Shown here: one piece after another, positions 39,378 through 50,862 of the stretch
Numbering within the stretch: the first letter of the stretch is position 1
Layout: every line of letters begins with the position of its first letter
Assembly (NCBI RefSeq): GCF_001623565.1
Contig: NZ_CP015196.1
Coordinates: 1,819,501-1,883,500, forward strand
From: Streptococcus marmotae
GTDB lineage: Bacteria; Bacillota; Bacilli; Lactobacillales; Streptococcaceae
Reading direction: 5' to 3'
DNA length: 64,000 bases
Notes under the pieces: model-generated
The model's database searches: none
Told to the model about the DNA's origin: nothing
What the model saw: the letters and a program-made list of their open reading frames with translations, nothing else
Translations under genes and position numbers: made by a program

Positions 39378-40842
39378 GGATCTTCTGGAAAAACGAGAGA
39401 GAGCCATTTATTTTCTGGTTCAGCGCTTGCGCAGTAGTCGATCCAGTTTACCATTAAAAGAAGTAAGCCAAGCCCTCCAGTTATCACGGCCAACCTTGAT
39501 TCGCTATATCGAATCCTTTGTAGCAGAAACGCATGATGAACACCTAGGAGTATCGTTGAAAGTTCAAGAGGAAGAAGTTGTCTATACCCGCTCCAACCAG
39601 TTAGTGTACGAGAACTGGCTTGCTCATCTTTGTCAATTTAGCACCAAGTACCAGATTTTACTCTATATTTTTGATCGTGAGGAATTTTCCATTCAAGCTC
39701 TAGCCCAGCATTTACTCATGAGTGAGGCGAGTTTGAATCGGCAATTGGCTGCACTGAATCATCTTTTACAGGATTTTCAAATCAGTATTCGTAATGGAAG
39801 ACTAAAAGGAAGCGAATTGCAAATTCGGTATTTTTACTATCAATTATTCTTACAGACCAAGGTGTTAAATGAGGTAAAACATCATTCTCTCTTTGCTCCT
39901 GCTTTTCGTTTTCTTCCCCTTTTTGAGCGGTTCTATGATTCGCACTTCAATTTCTTTCAAACCTTGCAACTGACTTTATGGCTAGGAATTTCACAGAGAC
40001 GAGGGAGATTGCAGGAAGTTGATTTTAAGGAGACTATTCAGCTGATGACACCTTATATGGAGCAGAAATGGTACAAAGAATTACGCCAATTTTCCCTAAC
40101 CCTCTCTCAATACCAATCGTCTACGATGCGAGAAGGAGAGGTGATGTCCCTTTTTGCTTTCTTGTTTAGTCAGTCGATTTTAGCGCCGCAGAAGATTGAG
40201 AGAATGCTGGCATTTGGTGGTCCGATTCGGGAGGCAACAACTTGGTCTTATCATACTATTCGTCAAGAGTTGGGGCAACATTTTCCAATTGATGAAAAAA
40301 TTCTCTACTATCTCAATCAGTTATTAGGCAGTTTGTATTTTTTCAAAGGATGTCTAAAAGAGCAGGTTTGGACGACAAAGCAGGAAGAATATGTGGCTAG
40401 GGCTTCTGACTTTTTGTCCGAGGTTCTTGAGCGATTTTATCAACCGCAATTTCCAACAATTACCTTTCAAAGTAAAGAGAAAGTGTATCCATTGGCCTCT
40501 CTGTTTTCCTATCTCAACCAAGTACGACCGGTTCTTGTTCGTATCGGTTTTCTTTCCTATCAATCGCCTATTTTAGCAGAGCCAATTTTATTTCAGCTCC
40601 AAAAAGAATTTGAACGCAAGTATGCTGTAGTGATTGAGCCTGTTGTAGAAGATAAAGCATATGACCTAGTGGTTTCAGATGGTCAAGAATGCGCAGTATC
40701 GTCTATTTATTATTTTCACCAGGGCTTGTACGAGCAAGACCTGATTACCCTGAAGGAAATGATTCAGACGATTCAACTGAGCAAAGAAAAGGTTGCAGGA
40801 AGTCGCATAGAAGAGCCTAACTTTCCAATGGAGAGGCGATAG
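39367..40842 (+). CDS. Mga-like transcriptional regulator
   Basis: 491 residues. Two N-terminal helix-turn-helix parts (about 20-60 with LKEVSQALQLSRPTLIRYIE and 95-130 with IQALAQHLLMSEASLNRQL), a central PRD-like helical region and a C-terminal EIIB-like part, the plan of Mga/AtxA regulators. It precedes the glycerol genes glpK-glpO-glpF, as in other streptococci, and may control them; this is inference. GAGGTGA in the preceding gene is its ribosome site. Confidence 0.85.
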   Translation: MQIEDLLEKRERAIYFLVQRLRSSRSSLPLKEVSQALQLSRPTLIRYIESFVAETHDEHLGVSLKVQEEEVVYTRSNQLVYENWLAHLCQFSTKYQILLYIFDREEFSIQALAQHLLMSEASLNRQLAALNHLLQDFQISIRNGRLKGSELQIRYFYYQLFLQTKVLNEVKHHSLFAPAFRFLPLFERFYDSHFNFFQTLQLTLWLGISQRRGRLQEVDFKETIQLMTPYMEQKWYKELRQFSLTLSQYQSSTMREGEVMSLFAFLFSQSILAPQKIERMLAFGGPIREATTWSYHTIRQELGQHFPIDEKILYYLNQLLGSLYFFKGCLKEQVWTTKQEEYVARASDFLSEVLERFYQPQFPTITFQSKEKVYPLASLFSYLNQVRPVLVRIGFLSYQSPILAEPILFQLQKEFERKYAVVIEPVVEDKAYDLVVSDGQECAVSSIYYFHQGLYEQDLITLKEMIQTIQLSKEKVAGSRIEEPNFPMERR

Positions 40843-40941
40843 AAGCTGAAATGAGGAAGGTTTAATCGCCTATATGATTTGTCGTATCAAAAATTTTTAC
40901 GAAATAAAATTTTTTGATAGGGTTTTTGGTAGAAAATAAGA

Positions 40942-40977
40942 TACAATAGGAGTAGAGAGAAAACGGAAGCGTTTTCA
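40942..40977 (+). promoter_or_regulatory. glpK -10 and cre site
   Basis: TACAAT (40942-40947) followed by CGGAAGCGTTTTCA (40964-40977), 13 of 14 positions of the cre pattern, just before glpK. Catabolite repression by CcpA is expected. Confidence 0.7.
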
Positions 40978-40986
40978 AAAAAGTAA

Positions 40987-42516
<1,530 letters not shown>

Positions 42517-42531
42517 AAAAGAGAGTACAAA

Positions 42532-44358
42532 ATGGAATTTTCAAAAGAAACAAGACGATTAGCCATTGAAAAAATGCAGGATAGACAGCTTGATCTGCTG
42601 GTTATCGGAGGCGGCATAACTGGTGCAGGTGTCGCTCTTCAAGCAGCGGCAAGTGGAATGGAGACAGCCTTAATCGAAATGCAAGATTTCGCTGAAGGGA
42701 CCAGTAGCCGTTCGACAAAATTGGTTCATGGTGGCTTGCGTTACTTGAAACAATTTGATGTGGAAGTTGTCTCGGATACGGTATCAGAACGTGCAGTTGT
42801 GCAACAAATTGCCCCTCACATTCCAAAACCAGACCCAATGCTTCTTCCCGTCTATGATGAAGAAGGTTCCACTTTTAGTATGTTCCGCCTAAAAGTTGCG
42901 ATGGACTTGTATGACCTCCTAGCAGGGGTGAACAATACAGACTTGGCGAACAAAGTCTTGACCAAAGAAGAGGTGTTAGAGCGTGAGCCTCACTTGAAAC
43001 AAGAAGGCCTTGTTGGTGGTGGTGTTTACCTTGACTTCCGCAATAACGATGCCCGTCTAGTTATTGAAAATATCAAACGTGCAGCTAAAGATGGAGCTTT
43101 GATTGCGAGCCGTGTCAAAGCAGAGCGCTTTATTAAGGATGAGAATGATAAGGTCGTAGGAATTGTAGCTCGTGACCTTTTGACAGATACCAGCTTTGAA
43201 ATTCGTGCCCGACTCGTTATCAATACAACTGGTCCATGGAGTGATGAAGTCCGCAATCTCGGTGATGAAGGTAGTGGTGTATTCCAGATGAGACCGACAA
43301 AAGGAGTGCATTTAGTTGTAGATAGTGCTCGCCTATCCGTTCCTCAACCAACCTACTTTGATACAGGAGAGGCAGACGGTCGTATGGTCTTTGTCCTTCC
43401 TCGTGAAAACAAGACCTACTTTGGAACAACGGATACAGATTACACAGGAGATTTGGCAAATCCAACGGTAACCCAAGAAGATGTTGACTACTTGCTTACC
43501 ATTGTCAATAATCGTTTCCCAGAAGCAAACTTAACCATTGACGATATTGAAAGTGGTTGGGCAGGACTCCGTCCATTATTGTCTGGAAATGGTGCTTCAG
43601 ACTACAATGGTGGAAACAATGGTAAATTGAGTGATGATAGTTTTAACACCCTGATTGATACGGTCAAAGCCTATCTTAATCATGAAAAATCACGCGATGA
43701 TGTCGAACACGATTTGACACAACTAGAAGGCAGCGTATCTGAAAAGATCTTGGATCCGTCAGCAGTTTCTCGTGGCTCATCGCTTGACCGTGATGATAAT
43801 GGTTTGTTGACCCTTGCAGGTGGAAAAATTACGGACTTCCGTAAAATGGCTGAAGGAGCACTTGAAAAAGTGGCAGAAATCCTTGAAACAGAGTACGGTC
43901 GCAAATTTAGGTTGATTAATTCAAAAACCTATCCTGTCTCAGGCGGAGAATTAAATCCAGCTAATGTAGCAGAAGAAATTGAACACTTGGCACAATTAGG
44001 TGTGAAAAAAGGCTTGCACTACGATGATGCGCTCTATCTTGCGAATTTATATGGTTCAAATGCACCGAAAGTCTTTGCCTTGAACCATAAAGTAGAAGCA
44101 GTTAGCCAGCTCAATCAGCGTGATTTATTGTCACTACATTATGCCATGAAAGAAGAAATGACCTTGACAGCTGTTGACTATCTTCTCCGTCGGACAAATT
44201 ATATGCTCTTTATGCGGGAGCAGTTGGATAGCATTGTCGATGATGTCCTTCTTGAAATGGCAGCCTACTACGACTGGTCTGAGGAAGAAAAAGTAGCACA
44301 ACGGGCCTTATTGGATGAAACTTTGGTCAAGAATGACTTGGCTTACTTGAAAAATTAG
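42532..44358 (+). CDS. glpO: Alpha-glycerophosphate oxidase
   Basis: 608 residues, FAD enzyme oxidising glycerol 3-phosphate with O2 to dihydroxyacetone phosphate and H2O2. FAD loop VIGGGITGAGVALQAA; GTSSRSTKLVHGGLRYLKQFD is the family motif. The length and the inserted region after GNGASDYNGG fit the streptococcal oxidase rather than the membrane dehydrogenase GlpD. It is an important source of peroxide and cytotoxicity in several streptococci. Confidence 0.96.
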   Translation: MEFSKETRRLAIEKMQDRQLDLLVIGGGITGAGVALQAAASGMETALIEMQDFAEGTSSRSTKLVHGGLRYLKQFDVEVVSDTVSERAVVQQIAPHIPKPDPMLLPVYDEEGSTFSMFRLKVAMDLYDLLAGVNNTDLANKVLTKEEVLEREPHLKQEGLVGGGVYLDFRNNDARLVIENIKRAAKDGALIASRVKAERFIKDENDKVVGIVARDLLTDTSFEIRARLVINTTGPWSDEVRNLGDEGSGVFQMRPTKGVHLVVDSARLSVPQPTYFDTGEADGRMVFVLPRENKTYFGTTDTDYTGDLANPTVTQEDVDYLLTIVNNRFPEANLTIDDIESGWAGLRPLLSGNGASDYNGGNNGKLSDDSFNTLIDTVKAYLNHEKSRDDVEHDLTQLEGSVSEKILDPSAVSRGSSLDRDDNGLLTLAGGKITDFRKMAEGALEKVAEILETEYGRKFRLINSKTYPVSGGELNPANVAEEIEHLAQLGVKKGLHYDDALYLANLYGSNAPKVFALNHKVEAVSQLNQRDLLSLHYAMKEEMTLTAVDYLLRRTNYMLFMREQLDSIVDDVLLEMAAYYDWSEEEKVAQRALLDETLVKNDLAYLKN

Positions 44359-44396
44359 GAAACTTTAATAAATAAACATAGAAAAGGAGCTATATT

Positions 44397-45104
44397 ATGG
44401 CAAAAGAATTATTAGGTGAAGTGATCGGGACAGCCTTACTGATCTTATTGGGGAATGGTGTTGTTGCAGGTGTGGTACTCGATAAGAGTAAGAGTAAAGA
44501 TGCTGGTTGGATTGTGATTACAATTGGTTGGGGGCTTGCAGTTGCAATGGCAGCCTTTGTGAGTGGTGTATTAGGCCCTGCTCACTTGAACCCTGCTGTA
44601 TCGATTGCAATGGCTTATGCAGGAAATCTTCCTTGGAGTTCAGTCCTTCCTTATATCGGTGCACAATTTATCGGAGCCTTTATCGGAAGTATCTTGGTGT
44701 ACTTGATGTACAAGGATCATTATGATGCTACAGAAGATACTGGAGCAGTGCTTGCGACTTTCTCTACAGGCCCTGCAATCCGCAACACTGTAAACAATAC
44801 AATCAGTGAAGCAATCGGTACTTTCGTTCTCGTACTTGGTTTGCTTGCTTTTGGTAATTACGATATGCCAGCCGGTCTTGGTACCTTGACTGTTGGAGCT
44901 TTGATTGTTTCCCTCGGAGTATCTCTTGGTGGTCCAACAGGATATGCCTTAAATCCAGCGCGTGACCTCGGACCTCGTATCATGCACGCTATTCTCCCAT
45001 TGAAGCACAAGGGCGATTCAGATTGGGGCTATGCACTTGTACCAGTTATTGGCCCAATCATCGGAGGTTTACTCGCAGCTATCTTTTATGGATTAGCGTT
45101 CTAA
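44397..45104 (+). CDS. glpF: Glycerol uptake facilitator
   Basis: 235 residues, six-helix aquaglyceroporin. The two NPA boxes are HLNPAVS (about residue 63) and ALNPARDLGPR (about residue 185). Passive entry of glycerol; GlpK traps it and GlpO oxidises it. AAAGGAG precedes the ATG. The terminator is in the repeated block at 45159-45210. Confidence 0.97.
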   Translation: MAKELLGEVIGTALLILLGNGVVAGVVLDKSKSKDAGWIVITIGWGLAVAMAAFVSGVLGPAHLNPAVSIAMAYAGNLPWSSVLPYIGAQFIGAFIGSILVYLMYKDHYDATEDTGAVLATFSTGPAIRNTVNNTISEAIGTFVLVLGLLAFGNYDMPAGLGTLTVGALIVSLGVSLGGPTGYALNPARDLGPRIMHAILPLKHKGDSDWGYALVPVIGPIIGGLLAAIFYGLAF

Positions 45105-45158
45105 AAATACAAATAGCAGTTATTCCTATGCTAAACTTTCTATCCAATAGCATCAAGT

Positions 45159-45210
45159 GAACAAGCCTATCACATTTTGTGGTAGGTTTGTTTTTTATAC
45201 TATACTAAAA
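45159..45210 (+). repeat. Direct repeat L with terminator of glpF
   Basis: 52 bp that recur at 50863-50914 with three or four differences. AACAAGCCTATCACA (45160-45174) pairs fully with TGTGGTAGGTTTGTT (45178-45192), then T: a terminator. Both copies have the same orientation and enclose the surface protein gene. After it, at 45220-45333, is a 37-codon ORF (MIEQIQSQLLARVYAIG...) without ribosome site, possibly a gene remnant; I see nothing else up to 45490. Confidence 0.8.
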
Positions 45211-45493
45211 ATAAAAACCATGATAGAGCAAATTCAATCTCAGTTACTTGCTCGTGTTTATGCTATTGGTTCAGATGCAATCAGAGTGTGCTTTATTCTG
45301 AAGCAGATTTTAGTAGGAAATGTCAGCTTGTAGACGAAAAAATTGATTAAAATTGTTCTAAATAGTAGACCTTTTGAAACGTACACTTATAAGGGAAAAG
45401 CGTACAAGATAGATTTCTTTCTTTTGAATCCTTAAATAGCTCTAAAAGTCCGATTTTACTGACTTTTTGCCTGTGTAGAGAACTCATTGTGAA

Positions 45494-45536
45494 TATAATA
45501 TCATTTTTATTTCAAAAAGCCTGCTTTTTGAAATAA
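45494..45536 (+). promoter_or_regulatory. Promoter -10 and 5'-end hairpin of the surface protein gene
   Basis: TATAAT at 45494-45499. TTATTTCAAAAAGC (45507-45520) and GCTTTTTGAAATAA (45523-45536) are exact complements separated by 2 nt. The hairpin would lie at the very 5' end of the mRNA, 44 nt before the start codon. It may protect the message or be an operator. Confidence 0.6.
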
Positions 45537-45579
45537 TGCCTTGTATCTAGTTGAATTCTACAATAGAAAGGAGAAAAAG

Positions 45580-48500
45580 ATGTTTTTTAGAAAAAAAGAT
45601 CGTTTTTCAATTCGGAAATTTAAGGTAGGAGTGGGTTCTGTTTTCCTAGGCTCAGTCCTTTTGGGTGCCCCAACTGTATATGCTGAGGAAACAGCGGTTG
45701 CTGTAAATTCAGATACAGAAGCAGTTGCAGCCACTACAGAACAGCCAGAGACAGCAACTGGAGCAAGCGAAACTCCAGCAACTATTGAAGAAAAGGTAGC
45801 TAAAGAAGTTTCAGCTAAACCAGAAGAAAATGCGGCTGCTGCTGTTGAAGAAAAAGCGGAGACTGGTAAAGCAGCAGAAGTCTTGACTGAAGAAGTAAAA
45901 CCAGAAAGTGTAGAGGTTCCATCAGTGGATTTAAGCGCTGAAAAAGCCACAGTAGTGAGCCGTATCAATGGTTATGAAAATTTGTCAGAAGAGCTAAAAG
46001 CAAGCTTTATCACATGGGTCAACGAAGTGACAGATGCTACAGCTCTCGAAGCCCTTGCTGACGAAGTAAGACGTGCCAACCGTCCAAAAGCACCAAGCAG
46101 AGAAGAAGCCTTTCCAAATCAAGGACAGTCTTTTAACAATCTAGGAACATCAGGCTTCCGTGAGACAGGAGTTACAACTCCTACCTCTCCGCTACTAGAA
46201 AATGCTGAGAAGATTCAAGCAGATAATCAGCCTAAAATTCAAAATGATTATAGTGTTACAGATCCAAAAACACCTAAGTACCTTGATCCAGTAGCAGGAC
46301 GTTATACCTATGCCAATATAGGCTACAAAGAAAACCCAAATTTGAAGTATATCCTATCTATTGATAGTGAAGCTCCAGCAACTGGAAATAAGCCTCCTCA
46401 TGTCTATGTAACTCCTGTTGATGCGGACGGAAAACCATTAGCAGAAGCATTTGTCGCAGATACGAATCAACAAGGATCTTCGAGCCCTTTTTCTGAGATT
46501 GATCCTAAAAACCCCACTGTCTCGGTGGGGAAAGATGGACAGATTACAATTTCTCCTGAAAAAGCAAGTGATAAAAGCCATAAAATTGGGATTGAGGAGA
46601 ACTTATTAGCGACAAATCGGACATCTGTTGTGCATCTAGATGAATCAGTTATCGGTGCGCCTGTTTATGATGAACAAGTGACCAAGTATGTAGAATATAA
46701 AACAAATAAACCATTGTTATCTGATTATACGCAATCTGGGTGGAGCGGGTTCAATTATACAACCGAACCATTTGATATTCCAGGATATAAATTAGTCTCT
46801 AAAAATGAGAATAAAGATGGGATTGTAACAGAGACGCCAACAATTCTTGCAGGGGATACTACTTATAAAAGATTGGTAGCACCATTAGGAAAAGGTCCGA
46901 TGACCATTTACCGTAAGGTTGTTTTCGATACAAATACTGGTCATGGTACTGCGACTATCTATGTAAGTCCAAAGAACGCTGATGACCCAGCAGATGCAGC
47001 GACACTACCAAGTGCAGAGGAGTTCTTTGCCAATATCAAAAAATACACAACTTTTGATCATAAATATTATGTATCAGAAGCAGACCTAAACGATCCTGAA
47101 TCGACCTATAATTTATATATCAATGAGGAGGCTAGCCAGAGATTTGCTAAAGATCCGAGCAAGTCACTTGATGAGCATAAGAAGGAAATAATTGCTTCGT
47201 ATTTTGCAACAACGACTTCATCTGATCGTGAGGCTTTCTACCATGCACCGATTGCTAAGAAAACAGCTTCTGCATTTAAGGAAGAAGGTTTTGAAAACGG
47301 CGAATATCTAGTGCATTCAGCTGTGAATGGTCGTCCGTTTGAGTTCGCTGGAGGTCCAAACGATCGTATACCTTTCTATGAACCATTGATCAATGCTCCA
47401 GGAAATGTGACTGGTATTGCGACTATCCGTAATGGTTGGAGACAATCGGATAGCGTTATTTACGAGTATGCGAAAATTGAAAAAGTTGAGGCAGAGTACT
47501 TCGTAGAAAATACAGATACTCACTTGTATCCAGAACTAGCGGATTATGACAAAGAAAATCCTACGAAAAAATTAGTCGCTGAAGACATTGACGGCAAGGA
47601 CTATTCAGATAAGGATGTTCCACCAACTTTGACAGACAAAGATGGTATTGTTTATGAATTAGTCGTTAAAGAAGGCAAGCCTGTCTTGAAAGATGGTTCA
47701 GCACCACAAGAGGGAATCATTGCCTATGGTGGCGGACAAGTCATCCAGTATCAATATGCTGCTAAAAAAGGTGGCGAAGTAGCTGCTCAGTATTATGTAG
47801 AAGGCACAACAACTCGTCTGTACCCAGAAGACAATACAGATAAGAGCGATACGGTTGTCAAAGCGAAAGACACACCTGTTGGAACGAAGTACGAAGATAC
47901 CCCGCCAACAACCTTGAAGGATAAAGACGGTGTTGTTTATGAATTGGTGACAAATCCTGACGGAACACCAAAAGTCAAGACAGAATCAGCTCCAACGACA
48001 GGTACGGTTACTGAAGAAAAACAAGTCATTCAGTATGAATATGCTGCTAAAAAAGGTAGTCAAGTTACAGTAGAATATGTGGATACTGAAGGAAAACCTA
48101 TCCATAAACCTGCAGAAGTAAAACCTAAAGATACGCCAGTTGGAACTTCGTATGATTCAGAGCCACAAAGAGAAAATACTATCAAAGACCCTGAAACTGG
48201 TAAGACCTATAAACTAGTGACCAAAGAAGGTAACTATCCAGTCGGAGATGTTGCCAAGGATGGGCACCTAGTAACCTCAAAACTTGGTACAGAAGGTGTT
48301 GATGAGCCAACTGGTCAAGTAGGTGAAACACCAAAAGTGATTACCTATGTCTATGAAGAAGTCAAAGGTGATGTCGTTGTCCTTTACCGTGTCAATGGTA
48401 CAGGCGAAGCTATCACAGGTGTCGGAAGCAATGGCGTGACGATTGGAAATGTCTCAACAGCAGATACTCAAGATAAGCAAGATGATGCGGATCGTACAGA

Positions 48501-50529
48501 GTGGGTAGGTGCTGTAATTGATACGCCTGCATCTTCAACAGGTTCAGACTATACAACGACTGATAATCGTCCAGATAAGATTACGACAAAAGACGGCAAA
48601 GTCTACAAACGCATCGAAAAAGTTGCTGGAGCTGAGGATGGTAAAGTTGTTGAGGGGACGACACGTATTGTCTACTATTATGAACTCCAAAAAGGTAATG
48701 TCGATGTAACCTATGTAGATACGGATGGAAAACCAATTGCACCAGCTAAAGAGGTTGCAAAAGAAGCCGATACAGGTACAAATTACAATACTAAAACGGA
48801 CGAATTAAAACCATCAACCATTACGACTGCTGACGGTAAGACTTATGAGCTCGTACCGGCAGGTGAATATGGAGTAGGTGACGTTGATAAGGATGGCCAC
48901 TTGGTAAGCTCTGCACCAGTTGGCGGTAAGGTCAAAGATGAAAATCAAACAGTTATCTATGTCTACAAAGAAGTCAAAGGTGATGTCGTTGTTCATTATA
49001 CAGACAAAGACGGCAATCCAATTTCTAAAGATGTGACAGATACACCAGAAACATCAACCGGTAAAGACTACGATACGAAAGACAACCGTCCGGAAGAAAT
49101 CAAAACTCCAGATGGTAAGACCTACAAACGTGTTCCAAACTTGACGAAAGGTGAGGAAGACGGTAAAGTCACACCAGGTACAACCGAAGTGACTTATGTC
49201 TACGAAGAAGTCAAAGGTGATGTCCTTGTCCACTATGTAGACGAATCTGGCAATCCAATCGCTAAAGATGAGACAGATACACCGTTAACATCAACTGGTA
49301 CAGTGTATGAAACCTTCGATCATAAACCAATCACCATCACAACAGCTGACGGCAAGACTTATGAGCTTGTACCAAGTAAGACTATCGGAGCTGAAAAAGG
49401 TAAGGTCGTTGAAGGTAGAACTGAAATTACTTATGTCTACAAAGAAGTTCCACCAACAGATACTCCAGAAAGATATATACCTTATATTCCAAAAGATCCT
49501 AAGAATCCAGTAGATCCAAATGATCCTCATGATCCAACGATCCCAGAGACAGGCGGAAAAATTCCAGAAGTACCGTACGATGAGACACCAGAAGATCCGA
49601 GTGATGATCCACGATTGCCAGAAGTTCCAGACTACATACCAGTAGATCCAAGCGATCCAACAAAACCATTACCAAAGGATCCAAATGGCGGCTATATTCC
49701 ACCAACTCCAGTAGATCCGAAAAAACCAACTCCAGTACCATATCTTCCAGCAGGTACAGTAACTGTTCACTATGTGAATGAAGAAGGTAAAGTGATTCAA
49801 AATCCAACAATTGATACACCAAAATCGCTAGTTGGAACGGATTACAATACCAATGAAAATGGTAGAGAAATTCCGAAAGAAATTACTGGTAAGGATGGTC
49901 TAGTCTATGAACTGGTGAAGGTGAAAGAAGGCGATAAGGAAATTGGTAAGGTTGTCAAAGGAAACACAGATGTTACCTATATTTATAAGTTGAAAGAAGG
50001 CGACCTTGAAGTCAACTATGTGGATGAAGCTGGCAATCCAGTAGCACCACAAGAAAACAGTAAAGGCAAACCGAACGATCCATATACAACAACTCCAAAA
50101 GAGATTGAAGGCTATGAATTGGTACGCGTAGAAGGTGACGAACCAAGCGGTCGCTACACAAATGGCCATAAGAAAGTAACCTACGTGTACAAGAAGAAAC
50201 CAACTACACCAGTACCTCCAGTAAGACCAGTTCCGCCGGTAACGCCACCAACAACACCGGTTCCACCAGTAACACCTCCAACAACTCCAGTACCACCAAC
50301 TCCAGGTAAACCAGTTGAGCCAAGTAAACCGGTAGAACCAAGCAAACCAGCTGAGCCAGCAACACCAGCCGCTCCAAGCACTCCTGCTCAACCAGTAGAA
50401 CCAGCGAAAGCGGAATTACCAAACACAGGTGATACTGCAGGAAATGTTGCATTTGCATACGGCGTTACCGCATTAGGAGTTGCGGCCTTACTTGGATTGG
50501 GCAAGAAAAAATCAGAGGATGAGAGCTAG
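45580..50529 (+). CDS. LPXTG-anchored surface protein with YSIRK signal and MucBP repeats
   Basis: 1649 residues. RFSIRKFKVGVGSVFLGSVLLG (about 7-28) is a YSIRK-type signal peptide, directing export to the septum. Next come an Ala/Glu-rich part (30-110), a three-helix GA-like segment (about 115-165), a unique region (about 170-635) and nine MucBP-like domains of 70-105 residues starting near 636, each ending VIxYxYxxxKG. A Pro-rich spacer (about 1290-1390) divides seven from two. The C-terminus has a Pro-rich wall region, LPNTG at 1613-1617, hydrophobic segment and charged tail. MucBP domains bind mucins in known proteins, so adhesion is likely. AAAGGAG decides ATG 45580. SrtA is encoded at 6118. 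Confidence 0.93.
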   Translation: MFFRKKDRFSIRKFKVGVGSVFLGSVLLGAPTVYAEETAVAVNSDTEAVAATTEQPETATGASETPATIEEKVAKEVSAKPEENAAAAVEEKAETGKAAEVLTEEVKPESVEVPSVDLSAEKATVVSRINGYENLSEELKASFITWVNEVTDATALEALADEVRRANRPKAPSREEAFPNQGQSFNNLGTSGFRETGVTTPTSPLLENAEKIQADNQPKIQNDYSVTDPKTPKYLDPVAGRYTYANIGYKENPNLKYILSIDSEAPATGNKPPHVYVTPVDADGKPLAEAFVADTNQQGSSSPFSEIDPKNPTVSVGKDGQITISPEKASDKSHKIGIEENLLATNRTSVVHLDESVIGAPVYDEQVTKYVEYKTNKPLLSDYTQSGWSGFNYTTEPFDIPGYKLVSKNENKDGIVTETPTILAGDTTYKRLVAPLGKGPMTIYRKVVFDTNTGHGTATIYVSPKNADDPADAATLPSAEEFFANIKKYTTFDHKYYVSEADLNDPESTYNLYINEEASQRFAKDPSKSLDEHKKEIIASYFATTTSSDREAFYHAPIAKKTASAFKEEGFENGEYLVHSAVNGRPFEFAGGPNDRIPFYEPLINAPGNVTGIATIRNGWRQSDSVIYEYAKIEKVEAEYFVENTDTHLYPELADYDKENPTKKLVAEDIDGKDYSDKDVPPTLTDKDGIVYELVVKEGKPVLKDGSAPQEGIIAYGGGQVIQYQYAAKKGGEVAAQYYVEGTTTRLYPEDNTDKSDTVVKAKDTPVGTKYEDTPPTTLKDKDGVVYELVTNPDGTPKVKTESAPTTGTVTEEKQVIQYEYAAKKGSQVTVEYVDTEGKPIHKPAEVKPKDTPVGTSYDSEPQRENTIKDPETGKTYKLVTKEGNYPVGDVAKDGHLVTSKLGTEGVDEPTGQVGETPKVITYVYEEVKGDVVVLYRVNGTGEAITGVGSNGVTIGNVSTADTQDKQDDADRTEWVGAVIDTPASSTGSDYTTTDNRPDKITTKDGKVYKRIEKVAGAEDGKVVEGTTRIVYYYELQKGNVDVTYVDTDGKPIAPAKEVAKEADTGTNYNTKTDELKPSTITTADGKTYELVPAGEYGVGDVDKDGHLVSSAPVGGKVKDENQTVIYVYKEVKGDVVVHYTDKDGNPISKDVTDTPETSTGKDYDTKDNRPEEIKTPDGKTYKRVPNLTKGEEDGKVTPGTTEVTYVYEEVKGDVLVHYVDESGNPIAKDETDTPLTSTGTVYETFDHKPITITTADGKTYELVPSKTIGAEKGKVVEGRTEITYVYKEVPPTDTPERYIPYIPKDPKNPVDPNDPHDPTIPETGGKIPEVPYDETPEDPSDDPRLPEVPDYIPVDPSDPTKPLPKDPNGGYIPPTPVDPKKPTPVPYLPAGTVTVHYVNEEGKVIQNPTIDTPKSLVGTDYNTNENGREIPKEITGKDGLVYELVKVKEGDKEIGKVVKGNTDVTYIYKLKEGDLEVNYVDEAGNPVAPQENSKGKPNDPYTTTPKEIEGYELVRVEGDEPSGRYTNGHKKVTYVYKKKPTTPVPPVRPVPPVTPPTTPVPPVTPPTTPVPPTPGKPVEPSKPVEPSKPAEPATPAAPSTPAQPVEPAKAELPNTGDTAGNVAFAYGVTALGVAALLGLGKKKSEDES
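47484..50196 (+). repeat. Tandem MucBP-type coding repeats
   Basis: Nine imperfect units start near 47484, 47776, 48058, 48367, 48688, 48973, 49210, 49756 and 49999. Units 6 and 7 are closest: both contain a YxDxxGNPIxKDxTDTP core. DNA similarity between units offers room for recombination and length variation. Confidence 0.8.
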
Positions 50530-50862
50530 TAATTCCAAAAACTAGAATTTCAATCATTTTTCGCACTGTTAGGAAGTACAGATGACGATGGCTCTGAGGG
50601 CGCATAATGCAGAAAATGAAAGGAGGAAAATAGCAAAAGTTGAAAGCTCAGGAATCTAGTTTGTGGTACGATAGTAGAACATTTACCTGTAAAAGATGTG
50701 TTCGAAAAGTCACGACCATTCAGGGGGAATTTGACCGTCGGTCTGTATTTTGCAGTGCTACTTGCAGTAGACGTTACTGGCGACATCCTGATAGACGACG
50801 TCAAACGAGTGAATGTGTCTCATGATTTTTGGAGAGAAGACAATTATCTAGTGTTATTAAGG
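50530..50862. other. Region after the surface protein, unassigned
   Basis: 330 bp with no recognised gene. One frame is open from 50644 to 50931, reading EHLPVKDVFEKSRPFRGNL and then VAVDVTGDILIDDVKRV-like sequence; GTG 50698 is its only early start and there is no ribosome site. It may be a remnant of a replaced gene. I cannot name a family. Confidence 0.3.

Noticed and set aside
49499-50458. Several long open frames on the minus strand within the surface protein gene
   Set aside because: They are shadows of the Pro/Thr/Glu-rich repeats; composition is extreme (runs of Leu, Trp, Ser, Gly) and there are no ribosome sites.
50550-50804. 84-codon minus-strand frame after the adhesin gene
   Set aside because: Ser-rich, no ribosome site, not recognisable; opposite to another doubtful frame.
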